DNA from: Candidatus Methylomirabilota bacterium
GTDB lineage: Bacteria > Methylomirabilota > Methylomirabilia > Methylomirabilales > Methylomirabilaceae
Length of the DNA stretch: 11,189 nucleotides
Reading direction: 5' to 3'
Assembly: GCA_028869615.1 (NCBI GenBank)
Contig: JAGWRQ010000055.1
Span: 1-11,189, forward strand
The stretch's first letter is position 1; every line of letters starts with the position of its first letter. The position numbers and the translations under genes are program-made. The notes beneath the pieces were generated by a model, which had not been told where the DNA came from, did not search any database, and worked only from the letters and a program-made list of their open reading frames with translations. Shown piece after piece: positions 1-6,564 of this stretch.

Positions 1-825
1 GGCAAAGACTTCCGTGAGGTTCCGCACGGTGAAGTCGTTGTCCTGCTCCGGCTGCAGACGATGTCGCTGCCGGAGGAGGGCCACAACCTGTTCTTCCGCC
101 TCTTTCATCATCGTCGGGCCGAGAGCCTGAACCAAGATCGCCCCCACGGACCGGGCATTGGCTTGGCTCACTCCAAGCACCTTCTTCTTAGCCGTAGAGA
201 TGGGAAGCATGATGATATCGTCCTGATCCTGTCCCCAGGCTGACTGACCCTTGGGAGCAAGGGTCCCGAGCACAGTGAACGGTACCTTCTTGATCCGGAT
301 GATCTGTCCAAGGGGGTCGGTGCCACCGAACAGATTCTCCACCACTGTCTGGCCGACGAGCGCCACCTTCGTTGCGCCGTCCACGTCCTGCCAGGTGAAC
401 GGGCTCCCGGACTGCACGGTGAAGTCTCGAATCTGGAGGTATTCCGGCGTGGTCCCTTGTACCACGGTAGACCAGTTGCTGTTGCCGAAGACGACCTGAG
501 CGGTGCCGCGGCTGCTCGGGGCGACGAACGCCACCGCCGGGCACTCGCCGGCAATCGCCTTGGCGTCATCTTCCGACAACGTCAGGACCGACCCGGCCCC
601 GACGTGGATCCCGCCGCTGGTCATACTGCCCGATAACACGACAATAACGTTGCTGCCGATGCTTCGGATCTGCTCCTGGATTTGGGCAGTGGCCCCCGAG
701 CCCACGGCCACCATGGCGATCACAGCAGCCACTCCAATGATGATCCCAAGCATGGTGAGCGCCGATCGAAGCCGATTGACCCTGAGCGCCCTCAAGGCGA
801 TCCTGACATTGACCAAGAGATTCAT
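1..825 (-). CDS. MacB-type ABC transporter permease, 3' end outside the window
   Basis: This is the inner-membrane permease of a MacAB-TolC type exporter. The ATG at 825 begins an uninterrupted frame of 275 codons that runs off the left edge. Residues about 17-42 (RSALTMLGIIIGVAAVIAMV) are the conserved first membrane helix of the MacB/FtsX family. It is followed by a periplasmic MacB core domain with the typical DPLGQIIRI-type segment near residues 170-178. The three C-terminal helices expected of the family lie outside the window. The start is 7 nt beyond the stop of the ATPase gene, and an AAGG lies about 10 nt upstream, overlapping that stop, so translation is probably coupled. Unlike E. 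coli MacB, where ATPase and permease are one chain, they are separate proteins here. Substrate cannot be read from the sequence; macrolide, lipopeptide or lipoprotein-related cargo are family possibilities. Confidence 0.9.
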   Translation of the reverse strand, partial: MNLLVNVRIALRALRVNRLRSALTMLGIIIGVAAVIAMVAVGSGATAQIQEQIRSIGSNVIVVLSGSMTSGGIHVGAGSVLTLSEDDAKAIAGECPAVAFVAPSSRGTAQVVFGNSNWSTVVQGTTPEYLQIRDFTVQSGSPFTWQDVDGATKVALVGQTVVENLFGGTDPLGQIIRIKKVPFTVLGTLAPKGQSAWGQDQDDIIMLPISTAKKKVLGVSQANARSVGAILVQALGPTMMKEAEEQVVALLRQRHRLQPEQDNDFTVRNLTEVFA

Positions 826-832
826 CAATCCG

Positions 833-1576
833 CTACCTTGCTTCGTCTGCCGGGCGCTGCCGCAATTCCTCGAGCGCTGTTCTTGGCCGCTCAACCGCCT
901 CATCCCGCAGCAGCCGGCCGTCCTTGAAGAAGAGCACGCGCCCGGCGTAGGTCGCGATGTCCGGCTCGTGGGTGACCAGGACGATGGTGATCCTCGCCTC
1001 CCTATTCAGCCGCTGGAAAATCGCCATAATCTCGGAACTGGTCCTCGAATCGAGGTTGCCGGTAGGCTCATCAGCCAAGATGATCTGCGGCTCGTTGATA
1101 AGGGCCCGCGCAATCGCCACTCGCTGCTGCTGGCCACCCGAAAGCTGGCTCGGGTGGTGTTCTTCCCGGCCTGCGAGGCCGACCGCCTGGAGGGCCTTGA
1201 GCGCCCTGGCTCGGCGGTCGCGGACCGCAGCACCATTATACAGAAGGGGAAGTTCCACGTTCGCGACGGCGCTGGTCCTGGCCAGGAGGTTGAATGTCTG
1301 AAAGACGAAGCCGATCTTCTTATTGCGGATGTTGGCCAGCTCATCTCGATTGAGCTCACCCACGCTGACGCCGTCAAGTCGGTAGCTTCCGGATGTCGGC
1401 TTGTCCAAGCATCCCAGAATGTTCATCAAGGTGGACTTGCCGGACCCGGAGGCGCCCATGATCGCCACAAACTCTCCTCGTTCAATTCGGAAGGAGACCC
1501 CTCTCAGTGCCTGAACGGTCACATCACCCAGCCGATAGTCCTTCATCAGACTGTCGATCTCGATGAGAGCTGCCAT
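833..1576 (-). CDS. ABC transporter ATP-binding protein, MacB/LolD family
   Basis: This 247-residue cytoplasmic ATPase powers the exporter formed with the adjacent permease. All nucleotide-binding motifs are intact: Walker [10 protein letters not shown] (41-49), Q-loop Gln93 in VFQTFNLL, signature LSGGQQQR (145-152), Walker B IILADEP (165-171), D-loop NLDS (174-177) and H-loop His203. The [17 protein letters not shown] stretch after the Q-loop is characteristic of the LolD/MacB/FtsE group. The ATG at 1576 is preceded by AGGATAGGG, a usable ribosome-binding site. The gene starts 9 nt after the adaptor gene's stop and ends 7 nt before the permease start, so the three are one operon. The C-terminal 25 residues are rich in Arg and Glu and have no family motif. 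Assignment to the 3-component exporter rather than LolCDE rests on the neighbouring adaptor and TolC genes. Confidence 0.95.
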   Translation of the reverse strand: MAALIEIDSLMKDYRLGDVTVQALRGVSFRIERGEFVAIMGASGSGKSTLMNILGCLDKPTSGSYRLDGVSVGELNRDELANIRNKKIGFVFQTFNLLARTSAVANVELPLLYNGAAVRDRRARALKALQAVGLAGREEHHPSQLSGGQQQRVAIARALINEPQIILADEPTGNLDSRTSSEIMAIFQRLNREARITIVLVTHEPDIATYAGRVLFFKDGRLLRDEAVERPRTALEELRQRPADEAR

Positions 1577-1585
1577 GACCCTATC

Positions 1586-3034
1586 CTAGAGCCTCGGCCC
1601 ACGCTGGCCAAACGGCTGGGCCGGCCCGCCCGCGGTCTGGCCTTCTTTAGACACGATCCCGACGATCACTTCTTGTCCCATGTTGAGATCACCTTCGGTG
1701 ACCTCGTTGAAACTCCCATCGGTGATCCCCAGCTTCACCGTGACCGGCCGCGGCTTCCTGTCCTCCCCCAGGACCCAGATGGTCTGATCCCCTCCAGCCC
1801 TTCGGGTACCGCGGAAACCCGGCGTCCCCTCACCTGGCGGCGACCCCTGCGGAGTCCGGACGGAAGCATCTCCGCCTCGTTTCGGCTGCTCCTTTAGGTC
1901 GGGGGGCCGAAACCGCATGGCAGCACTGGGGATCTTCAGCACATTCTCCCGCCTGTCCACCAGGATCTTGACATTCGCCGTCATCCCCGGGAAGAGTTTA
2001 AGATCAAGGTTGGAAACTGCAATCACGGCATCGTAGGTGATCACGTTCTGGACATTCATTGCCGCCTGCCGAATCTGCACCACCTTTCCCCTGAAGGTCT
2101 CATCTGGGTAGGCGTCCACGGTGAAGGTAGCGGGATGCCCCACCCGGACCCTCCCGATATCGGCCTCATCCACATTGGTGTCTACCTGCATCTTGGTCAG
2201 ATCCTGTGCAATCAGGAAAAGGGTCGGGGCGGAGAGGCTCGCTGCTACCGTCTGCCCGACATCCACATTCCGTGAGACCACGGTTCCGTCCACCGGCGCC
2301 CGGATATAGGTATGGTCAAGATCAATCTGGGCCTGCTTCAGGGCGGCCTCGTTCTGTTTCACCTGCGCCTCGGCCGCAGCGAGTTGAGCCTGGGCCACCT
2401 CGTGCTGGGCCTGGGCGGCGCGAAGGGTGTACCCTGCGGCCTGATCCTGAGCCTGGGAGGCCTCAAGCGCGGCGACATTGGAATCGTAGGTCGCCTGCGC
2501 CGAGTCGCGCTCCTCTGCCGAGAGCCCGCCTTCTTTATAGAGATCGACCCGGCTCCTGAGCTTGATCTTGGCGTCCAGGACGGCCACCTTCGCCTTGGCC
2601 ACGTTCGCTTTTGCGGCCACCAGGGAGGCCTTGGCGTTGGCAATGTCGGCCTCGGTTTTCTGAATCACCGCCCGCGCGTTGAGGACGGCAGCCCTGGCGT
2701 TTTCCAGGTTGCCCTTAGCCTGGTTCACCTTAGCCTCAAAGATCTCCGGGTCGATCCTGGCCACCAGTTGCCCTTTCTTGACCTTCGTATTGAAATCGGC
2801 ATAGAGCTCCTTGATGTTCCCGGAGACTTGGCTGCCGACCTGAACGGTGACGACGGCGTTGGGGTTGCCGGTCGCCGAAATCGTGGCCTCGATGTTGCCC
2901 CGCTCAACCTTGACGGTCCGATACTCGACCCGGTTCTGTCCGCCGAAGAAGGCCCACCCGCCCAGGCCGGACAGCACCATCAGGCCAACACTGACCAGCC
3001 ATACCTTCGCCTTTGGCATCTTCATGAGCGTCAC
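1586..3034 (-). CDS. MacA/HlyD-type periplasmic adaptor (membrane fusion protein)
   Basis: This 482-residue adaptor would bridge the inner-membrane permease and the TolC channel. A single N-terminal anchor helix (about 11-30, VWLVSVGLMVLSGLGGWAFF) is followed by a half-lipoyl segment around 60-95. A long Ala/Gln-rich alpha-helical hairpin spans about 97-238. The returning lipoyl half IRAPVDGTVVSRNVDVGQ (244-261) and a beta-barrel domain to about 360 follow, with a typical FPGMTANVKI motif at 348-357. A membrane-proximal domain closes the chain. Residues 377-416 are an unusual Pro/Gly/Arg-rich insertion, and the chain is about 110 residues longer than E. coli MacA. The GTG at 3034 overlaps the tolC-like stop (GTGA). 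ATG codons at 3025 and 3019 are alternatives; none has a clear Shine-Dalgarno, which suits translational coupling. Confidence 0.93.
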   Translation of the reverse strand: MTLMKMPKAKVWLVSVGLMVLSGLGGWAFFGGQNRVEYRTVKVERGNIEATISATGNPNAVVTVQVGSQVSGNIKELYADFNTKVKKGQLVARIDPEIFEAKVNQAKGNLENARAAVLNARAVIQKTEADIANAKASLVAAKANVAKAKVAVLDAKIKLRSRVDLYKEGGLSAEERDSAQATYDSNVAALEASQAQDQAAGYTLRAAQAQHEVAQAQLAAAEAQVKQNEAALKQAQIDLDHTYIRAPVDGTVVSRNVDVGQTVAASLSAPTLFLIAQDLTKMQVDTNVDEADIGRVRVGHPATFTVDAYPDETFRGKVVQIRQAAMNVQNVITYDAVIAVSNLDLKLFPGMTANVKILVDRRENVLKIPSAAMRFRPPDLKEQPKRGGDASVRTPQGSPPGEGTPGFRGTRRAGGDQTIWVLGEDRKPRPVTVKLGITDGSFNEVTEGDLNMGQEVIVGIVSKEGQTAGGPAQPFGQRGPRL

Positions 3035-4653
3035 AGTTCGAAATGATTTTTTTCCAGGATCGTGCCTTTCTGCAACTCGAGATTGGCTAGGTCCTGATTG
3101 TACGTCGTGATCGCCTGGATCTCGCTGGCTTGGGCTGCAGCCAGGTCGCGCTGAAACGAGAGGACGTTGAAGGTCGTGGTGACGCCGGCCTCGAGCCGCT
3201 TCTGCTCGACCCGGAGCTGCTCCTCTGCCAGCACTCGCGCTGCCCGGGTGGCCTCCACGCGGCGGACATCGGCCTCGATCCGACGAACTGCCTCCCGGAC
3301 CTGAGAGATGATCTGTCGCTTGAGATTCAGCAGGCTCGTCTCAGCCTGATCGTGGCTGAGCTTCGCCTGAATAAACGCCGACCTGGCGGAGCGGTTGCCT
3401 AACGGGTACGTCAGGACCAGGCCTGCCGACCACTGCGTAAAGTCGCCTGAGGTCAACCGATCCAGATCGCCGCCGGCACTGCCGTTCAGGCCATTGAGGC
3501 CGACATTACCCTGCAATTGGAGGCTGGGCAATAACTGGTTCCTGGCGACTCTGAGGTTCAGGTCGCTGTTCTGAATGGTCAACTTTTGCGCGGCATACTC
3601 AGGTCGCTTCTCCAGAGCCTCCTGAATGCTAGCGTCCATATTTACTGGGGCTACTTCAAAAGGCGGTGTGTCAGCCGGGAGAATCGTCCTGGCCCAGATG
3701 CGCTCGCCATCGGGGATGTTGATGATGAGCTTGAGCTGATCTTCGGCATCCTTGATCGCCTTCTCAGCCAGGATTACGTTCTGCACCTGGGCGGCAGCCT
3801 GGGCCTCCGCTTGCGTCACCTCGACCGGCGCCGCGACACCGGCCCGCACCCGCGCCTTGTTGAGATCCTCCAGTTCCCTGGCCAGGCGCAGCGAGCGTCT
3901 CTGGACCTCCAGGTTCTCGATAGCGAAGACCAGATTCCAGTAGGCGTTGTGAACATTGGTGATCACCTGATTGGCCTGTTGACGGAACTGTGTCACTGAA
4001 ATCGCTTGAGTATTCCTGGCGATCTTGATGGGAGCCGTGTTCACATCGACGCCGAAGTTCTTGAGGAGATCCTGGGTGATGCTGAGCGTGAGGAACGTTT
4101 TGTAGGAGGGGTTGATCCCATTTGGTGGCTGAGCAAAAGCGGAGTTGGTGTTAAATCGGTTATTGGTCATGCTCAACGTGTAGCTGGCGCCGAACGGCAG
4201 CTTCTGGGTCAGCGAACTGTTCACATCTCGGTTTTCGATGGCGTTGACCTTGGCCCCCGCCAGCACTGTCGCTGTAGGCGAGACGGTCCGGTTCGCATCG
4301 AGTGTAAGGGAGAAGGTCGGGTCAAAGACCGCCTTCGCGATCGTGATACCCTCCGCGTTGATCTTCGGATTGTAGTTGGCGATGACAATATCGAGATTGT
4401 TCTTCAGCGCCAACACAACAGCCTCGCGGAGCGCGAGGCGAAGCTCGCCGACGTCAGCCGGTTCGCCGCGAGTCGATGGCTCTGGGGGCGCCGCAGAAAC
4501 GGCGAAGCGGTTCAGATCGTCAGACAGTTCGACGCGGCTCCGCACAAGAGGGGGCGACAGATCATCCTCCGCCTTCGCCACGACAACAGGCAGAACAGCC
4601 AGAAACATCACCGACATCGTCCACAAGCACACCTTGCGCTGTAGCGCCGTCAT
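3031..4653 (-). CDS. TolC-like outer-membrane efflux protein
   Basis: This 540-residue protein is the outer-membrane exit duct of the exporter. The N-terminus is a signal peptide: basic MTALQRK, a hydrophobic core at about 9-25, and an AKA|ED cleavage site after residue 28. Two outer-membrane efflux (OEP) repeats follow, roughly 70-310 and 340-530, each with long coiled-coil helices. Family-typical segments are LREAVVLALKNNLDI near 75-89, VHNAYWNLVFAIENLEV near 234-250, and RPEYAAQKLTIQNSDLNLRVARNQLLPSLQL near 350-380 (cited in part for recognition). The start at 4653 is chosen because AAAGGAGGT lies 4 nt before it and because the predicted signal peptide begins there. The frame is open further upstream to a GTG at 4746, but that extension translates spacer repeat. 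The gene ends overlapping the adaptor start by 4 nt. Confidence 0.94.
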   Translation of the reverse strand: MTALQRKVCLWTMSVMFLAVLPVVVAKAEDDLSPPLVRSRVELSDDLNRFAVSAAPPEPSTRGEPADVGELRLALREAVVLALKNNLDIVIANYNPKINAEGITIAKAVFDPTFSLTLDANRTVSPTATVLAGAKVNAIENRDVNSSLTQKLPFGASYTLSMTNNRFNTNSAFAQPPNGINPSYKTFLTLSITQDLLKNFGVDVNTAPIKIARNTQAISVTQFRQQANQVITNVHNAYWNLVFAIENLEVQRRSLRLARELEDLNKARVRAGVAAPVEVTQAEAQAAAQVQNVILAEKAIKDAEDQLKLIINIPDGERIWARTILPADTPPFEVAPVNMDASIQEALEKRPEYAAQKLTIQNSDLNLRVARNQLLPSLQLQGNVGLNGLNGSAGGDLDRLTSGDFTQWSAGLVLTYPLGNRSARSAFIQAKLSHDQAETSLLNLKRQIISQVREAVRRIEADVRRVEATRAARVLAEEQLRVEQKRLEAGVTTTFNVLSFQRDLAAAQASEIQAITTYNQDLANLELQKGTILEKNHFEL

Positions 4654-4656
4654 GCT

Positions 4657-4665
4657 ACCTCCTTT
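4657..4665 (-). promoter_or_regulatory. Strong ribosome-binding site of the tolC-like gene
   Basis: On the minus strand AAAGGAGGT sits 3 nt from the ATG at 4653 and matches the anti-Shine-Dalgarno consensus over all nine bases. It decides the start of the efflux gene against the in-frame GTG 93 nt upstream. It is the best ribosome-binding site in the window, suggesting that this cistron is initiated independently of the upstream regulatory triad. Confidence 0.85.
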
Positions 4666-4670
4666 CAAGA

Positions 4671-4796
4671 ACAGGGTATAGGGTTTAGGGTTGTAGGGTA
4701 AGAGCGCACATGCCAAGCTTACTCTTACATCCTGTACCCGTTTCACTGTTCACCATACCCACGTTCTCATCTTTTACCCTATACCCTCCACCCTGT
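4671..4796. repeat. Inverted G-rich heptamer arrays in the sensor-tolC spacer, with a G-quadruplex motif
   Basis: The spacer is bounded by two arrays in opposite orientation. Positions 4671-4701 hold AGGGTAT, AGGGTTT and AGGGTTG followed after one extra base by AGGGTAA. Positions 4774-4796 hold the complementary form ACCCTAT, ACCCTCC, ACCCTGT. The outer ends (ACAGGGT) and inner ends (AGGGTAA) of the two arms match as an inverted repeat, enclosing about 72 nt. The plus strand at 4674-4698 has four GGG runs with loops of 4, 4 and 5 nt, a canonical intramolecular G-quadruplex pattern; the transcript carries the C-rich complement of it. The outer array begins directly after the sensor stop codon. 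Function is unknown; a transcript hairpin or a small repetitive element are both possible. Confidence 0.7.
4724..4752 (-). promoter_or_regulatory. Possible sigma70-type promoter for the tolC-adaptor-ABC genes
   Basis: On the minus strand TGAACA (4752-4747) and TGTAAG (4729-4724) are separated by 17 nt, each matching four of six consensus bases. It would start transcription about 60 nt before the tolC-like start, between the arms of the inverted heptamer arrays. This would give the exporter genes basal expression apart from the ECF promoter. The match is moderate and could be chance. Confidence 0.3.
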
Positions 4797-4797
4797 C

Positions 4798-5232
4798 CTA
4801 TTTACGCTCCGGCGCTTTCGATTGAGAGGCGGCCGCTTCCTCCACCCGACGCTCCTCGTCCCACTGCTTGAGGAACGCCTCAAAGCGGGGCTGCTGATCG
4901 GCGGTCAAGATCCCTCGAATCCGCTGACGGGATCGCGCTCTCACCTCTTCGAACTGCGGCTGAAGACGCCTGCGCAGGATGAGAAACTCCTCACGCGTCT
5001 CATCAAGGATCGCGTTCAATGCGCTCATCTGCTCAGGGCGGAACCCTACCGCTTCCCTTAATTCCCCGACATAGCGCTCCCGATTGAACTTGATGGTCCA
5101 GATCGGCTGGCGCGTCGGATCGACCCGACGCAGGTATGCCGATAAGCTCAGGGCACCCGCCGCGAAACCCAAGAGAAAGATGGTGAGAAAAGCGAACCCG
5201 ACCTTCGTGCGTGTCTCCATCATGTGACCCAT
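4798..5232 (-). CDS. Membrane-anchored periplasmic Spy/CpxP-like (periplasmic sensor) protein
   Basis: This is a 144-residue protein with one N-terminal membrane helix (about 11-32, VGFAFLTIFLLGFAAGALSL) and a mostly helical, charged periplasmic part. The segment GFRPEQMSALNAILDE (63-78), a long Arg/Glu helix and an LTADQQ motif (109-114) give the pattern of the Spy/CpxP/ZraP superfamily, often named periplasmic heavy-metal sensor. In CnrYXH-type systems a protein of this class works with the anti-sigma and ECF sigma factor. Here only one His (residue 3, cytoplasmic) and no Cys are present, so the usual metal ligands are missing. The start at 5232 is chosen because it lies 1 nt after the anti-sigma stop (TAGAATG) with AGGT upstream. 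The frame is open upstream to a TTG at 5310 through repeat DNA. ATG codons at 5223 and 5220 are alternatives. Confidence 0.75.
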   Translation of the reverse strand: MGHMMETRTKVGFAFLTIFLLGFAAGALSLSAYLRRVDPTRQPIWTIKFNRERYVGELREAVGFRPEQMSALNAILDETREEFLILRRRLQPQFEEVRARSRQRIRGILTADQQPRFEAFLKQWDEERRVEEAAASQSKAPERK

Positions 5233-5233
5233 T

Positions 5234-5767
5234 CTACCTGCCCGACCTCGAACCCTGCTCTTCGCACTTCGCACCCCGCACTTCGCACCCCGCACCTGGT
5301 GTGAGCACAAATGCCAGCATCTGGTCCCGACTGGGCTGCCCGACCACCCCCGGCAGGTTCACTTCCTCCAGGGAAAAGGCGTACACGTCCGTTCCGCCCC
5401 GTACCTGAACCGGGAGCGACGAGCGTGACCCGCCTATGGAGAGCGTCACCCCGGCGAGCAACAAGACTCCTACGGCCAGCGCCGGGATCAATCGCCTGGC
5501 CAATCCCCAGGCATGGAGCAAGCTCAGGTCGGGCTGGCTGAGCTCCGACTCCGCCAATCGCGCTCGTAAGCGAGGGTAGAAAGTTGGTCCGGGTCCGGTC
5601 TCTTCGCGCAAGGCGCCCAGCAGTACCGAGGAGAGCCTGGCGACCTGCATCACCTCACTACACCGGCGACAGCTTTTCAGGTGAATCGCCAGCTCGCCAT
5701 GGTCTGCAAAGGGATGGCCTTTCCATCCTTCCCGCTCAAGCAGTTGCTTGACCTCGTGACACGTCAT
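5234..5767 (-). CDS. Zinc-finger anti-sigma factor with one membrane helix
   Basis: This 177-residue protein likely holds the adjacent ECF sigma factor inactive at the inner membrane. The cytoplasmic N-terminus has the ZAS zinc-binding pattern: Cys3 plus His29-x3-Cys33-x2-Cys36 (HLKSCRRC). A hydrophobic helix at about 93-112 (LIPALAVGVLLLAGVTLSIG) crosses the membrane and leaves about 65 residues in the periplasm. The ATG at 5767 overlaps the sigma stop (ATGA), with GGGAGGAA 5 nt upstream. The last 20 residues (GAGCEVRGAKCEEQGSRSGR) are encoded largely by a tandem heptamer array, so the native C-terminus appears to have been extended or replaced by repeat sequence. It forms a coupled triad with the sigma factor and the downstream sensor. 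Release probably needs signal-driven proteolysis or a conformational change, which is not visible here. Confidence 0.9.
   Translation of the reverse strand: MTCHEVKQLLEREGWKGHPFADHGELAIHLKSCRRCSEVMQVARLSSVLLGALREETGPGPTFYPRLRARLAESELSQPDLSLLHAWGLARRLIPALAVGVLLLAGVTLSIGGSRSSLPVQVRGGTDVYAFSLEEVNLPGVVGQPSRDQMLAFVLTPGAGCEVRGAKCEEQGSRSGR
5261..5295. repeat. Five-unit tandem heptamer array inside the 3' end of the anti-sigma gene
   Basis: Plus strand units are TTCGCAC, TTCGCAC, CCCGCAC, TTCGCAC, CCCGCAC with no interruption. The array encodes anti-sigma residues about 158-169 and lies 29 nt before the sensor start. Because 7 is not a multiple of 3, each unit gained or lost shifts the frame. Confidence 0.9.
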
Positions 5768-6414
5768 CTGTTCCTCCCTTCACGATGCGTCGTCTCTTCT
5801 TCCTGACGGATCAGGCGCTGAAGCCCTGCCTGCATGGCCCGACGCGCTCGCCAAAGACGGACCTTCGCGGCTGCCTGGGTGCAGCCGAGGGCGTCGGCGA
5901 TCTCCGCGATCTCAAGCCCGTGAACCTCCCGCAAGGTGATGACCAGTCGTTCCTTCGGCGCAAGACCGGCCAGGATCCGCTCCGCGAGATCCCTGGCTGT
6001 AACCTGGTCTGCAATTGACGGATACCCTTTCTCGGCTATGATGTGCATAAAATCACGCTCCGGCTCCCCCAAGTCGGTAAAGGTAACCTCGGGATGTCGA
6101 CGGATTCTCCGGAGGTGATCATAACAGGTGTTGACGGTGATCCGGCGAAGCCATGGCGCGAATGGGGCCCCAGGTCGAAACCGCCGGAGAGCCAGGTAAG
6201 CTTTCAGAAAGACGTCCTGGGCTACGTCTTCCACGTCCTGCTTGCGTCGGAGAAAACTTCCAATGATGGCACACACATGCTGATCATGCAACCTGAGCAG
6301 GGCCTCGAAGGCTTCCTGGTCGCCTTCCTGCGCCTGCCGGATGAGATGGGCGTCTCGCTCTGAAGCCTCTCGCCATCTCTCAGCAGACTCCTGGTCTTCC
6401 CGCCTATCGTTCAT
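5764..6414 (-). CDS. ECF-family RNA polymerase sigma factor (RpoE-like)
   Basis: This 216-residue extracytoplasmic-function sigma factor has region 2 at about 24-105. DVEDVAQDVFLKAYLALRRF (60-79) and PFAPWLRRITVNTCYDHLRR (84-103) mark the core-binding and -10 recognition segments. A linker with no family motif follows, then region 4 at about 140-196, where LAPKERLVITLREVHGLEIA and the helix-turn-helix EIADALGCTQAAAKVRLWRA (171-190) recognise the -35 element. It is expected to direct transcription of its own operon and of envelope-stress or efflux genes. The stop overlaps the anti-sigma start by 4 nt. No Shine-Dalgarno precedes the ATG at 6414, and a GGAAC promoter element lies only 36-40 nt upstream, so the message may be nearly leaderless. 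The exact ECF subgroup cannot be set by eye. Confidence 0.93.
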   Translation of the reverse strand: MNDRREDQESAERWREASERDAHLIRQAQEGDQEAFEALLRLHDQHVCAIIGSFLRRKQDVEDVAQDVFLKAYLALRRFRPGAPFAPWLRRITVNTCYDHLRRIRRHPEVTFTDLGEPERDFMHIIAEKGYPSIADQVTARDLAERILAGLAPKERLVITLREVHGLEIAEIADALGCTQAAAKVRLWRARRAMQAGLQRLIRQEEETTHREGRNR

Positions 6415-6564
6415 AAGTACGTATGGTGAGGCCGTCCGGTTACGTGTATGTTCCCATCGACGGATGAAAAAGGGATCCGTATGCTCTCTTCGTCACTCGA
6501 ACAGGTTGGCTGAGGCTGAAAAAGAGGTCAATGAGGAAAGAGCCTGGAGACGGCCAGAAGGTGG
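6415..6564. other. Spacer between the glcD-like and sigma genes
   Basis: These 150 nt carry no credible gene on either strand. On the minus strand I see no convincing intrinsic terminator after the GlcD-like gene: the nearest hairpin (CTGG/CCAG, near 6545-6558) has only four base pairs and no T-run. Readthrough into the sigma operon is therefore possible. A 5-bp inverted repeat (CGGAT/ATCCG, 6461-6479) lies just upstream of the GGAAC element and could be an operator. Confidence 0.4.
6430..6454 (-). promoter_or_regulatory. Candidate autoregulated ECF promoter of the sigma operon
   Basis: GGAAC, the classic -35 core of RpoE-like ECF sigma factors, occupies 6454-6450 on the minus strand. A -10 candidate in the CCTCA area begins about 18 nt later, around 6431. 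That would place the transcription start within about 5-10 nt of the sigma ATG at 6414. The -35 match is clear; the -10 box is weak and the spacing slightly long. Confidence 0.45.

Noticed and set aside
503..1897. Long plus-strand open frame of 464 codons opposite the permease, ATPase and adaptor genes
   Set aside because: It is antisense to three genes with clear family motifs, crosses their borders, and its translation shows no recognisable domain; it follows from high GC content in the opposite frame.
2312..3046. Plus-strand open frame of 244 codons opposite the adaptor gene
   Set aside because: It lies wholly opposite the hairpin and N-terminal coding of the adaptor; its Leu/Gly-rich product mirrors the Ala/Gln-rich helical codons.
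4654..4746. Upstream extension of the tolC-like protein to the GTG at 4746
   Set aside because: The extra 31 residues translate spacer repeat, would place non-signal sequence before the signal peptide, and a near-perfect ribosome-binding site precedes 4653.
4671..5295. CRISPR array or telomere-like repeat
   Set aside because: Units are 7 nt with no unique spacers and no cas genes, so not CRISPR; the GGGTTTAGGG stretch resembles plant telomere repeat but is a single short variant array inside a bacterial spacer.
5233..5310. Upstream extension of the sensor protein to the TTG at 5310
   Set aside because: It would overlap the anti-sigma gene and translate the heptamer array; the ATG at 5232 directly after the anti-sigma stop is the coupled start. 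It is kept only as the basis of the fusion finding.
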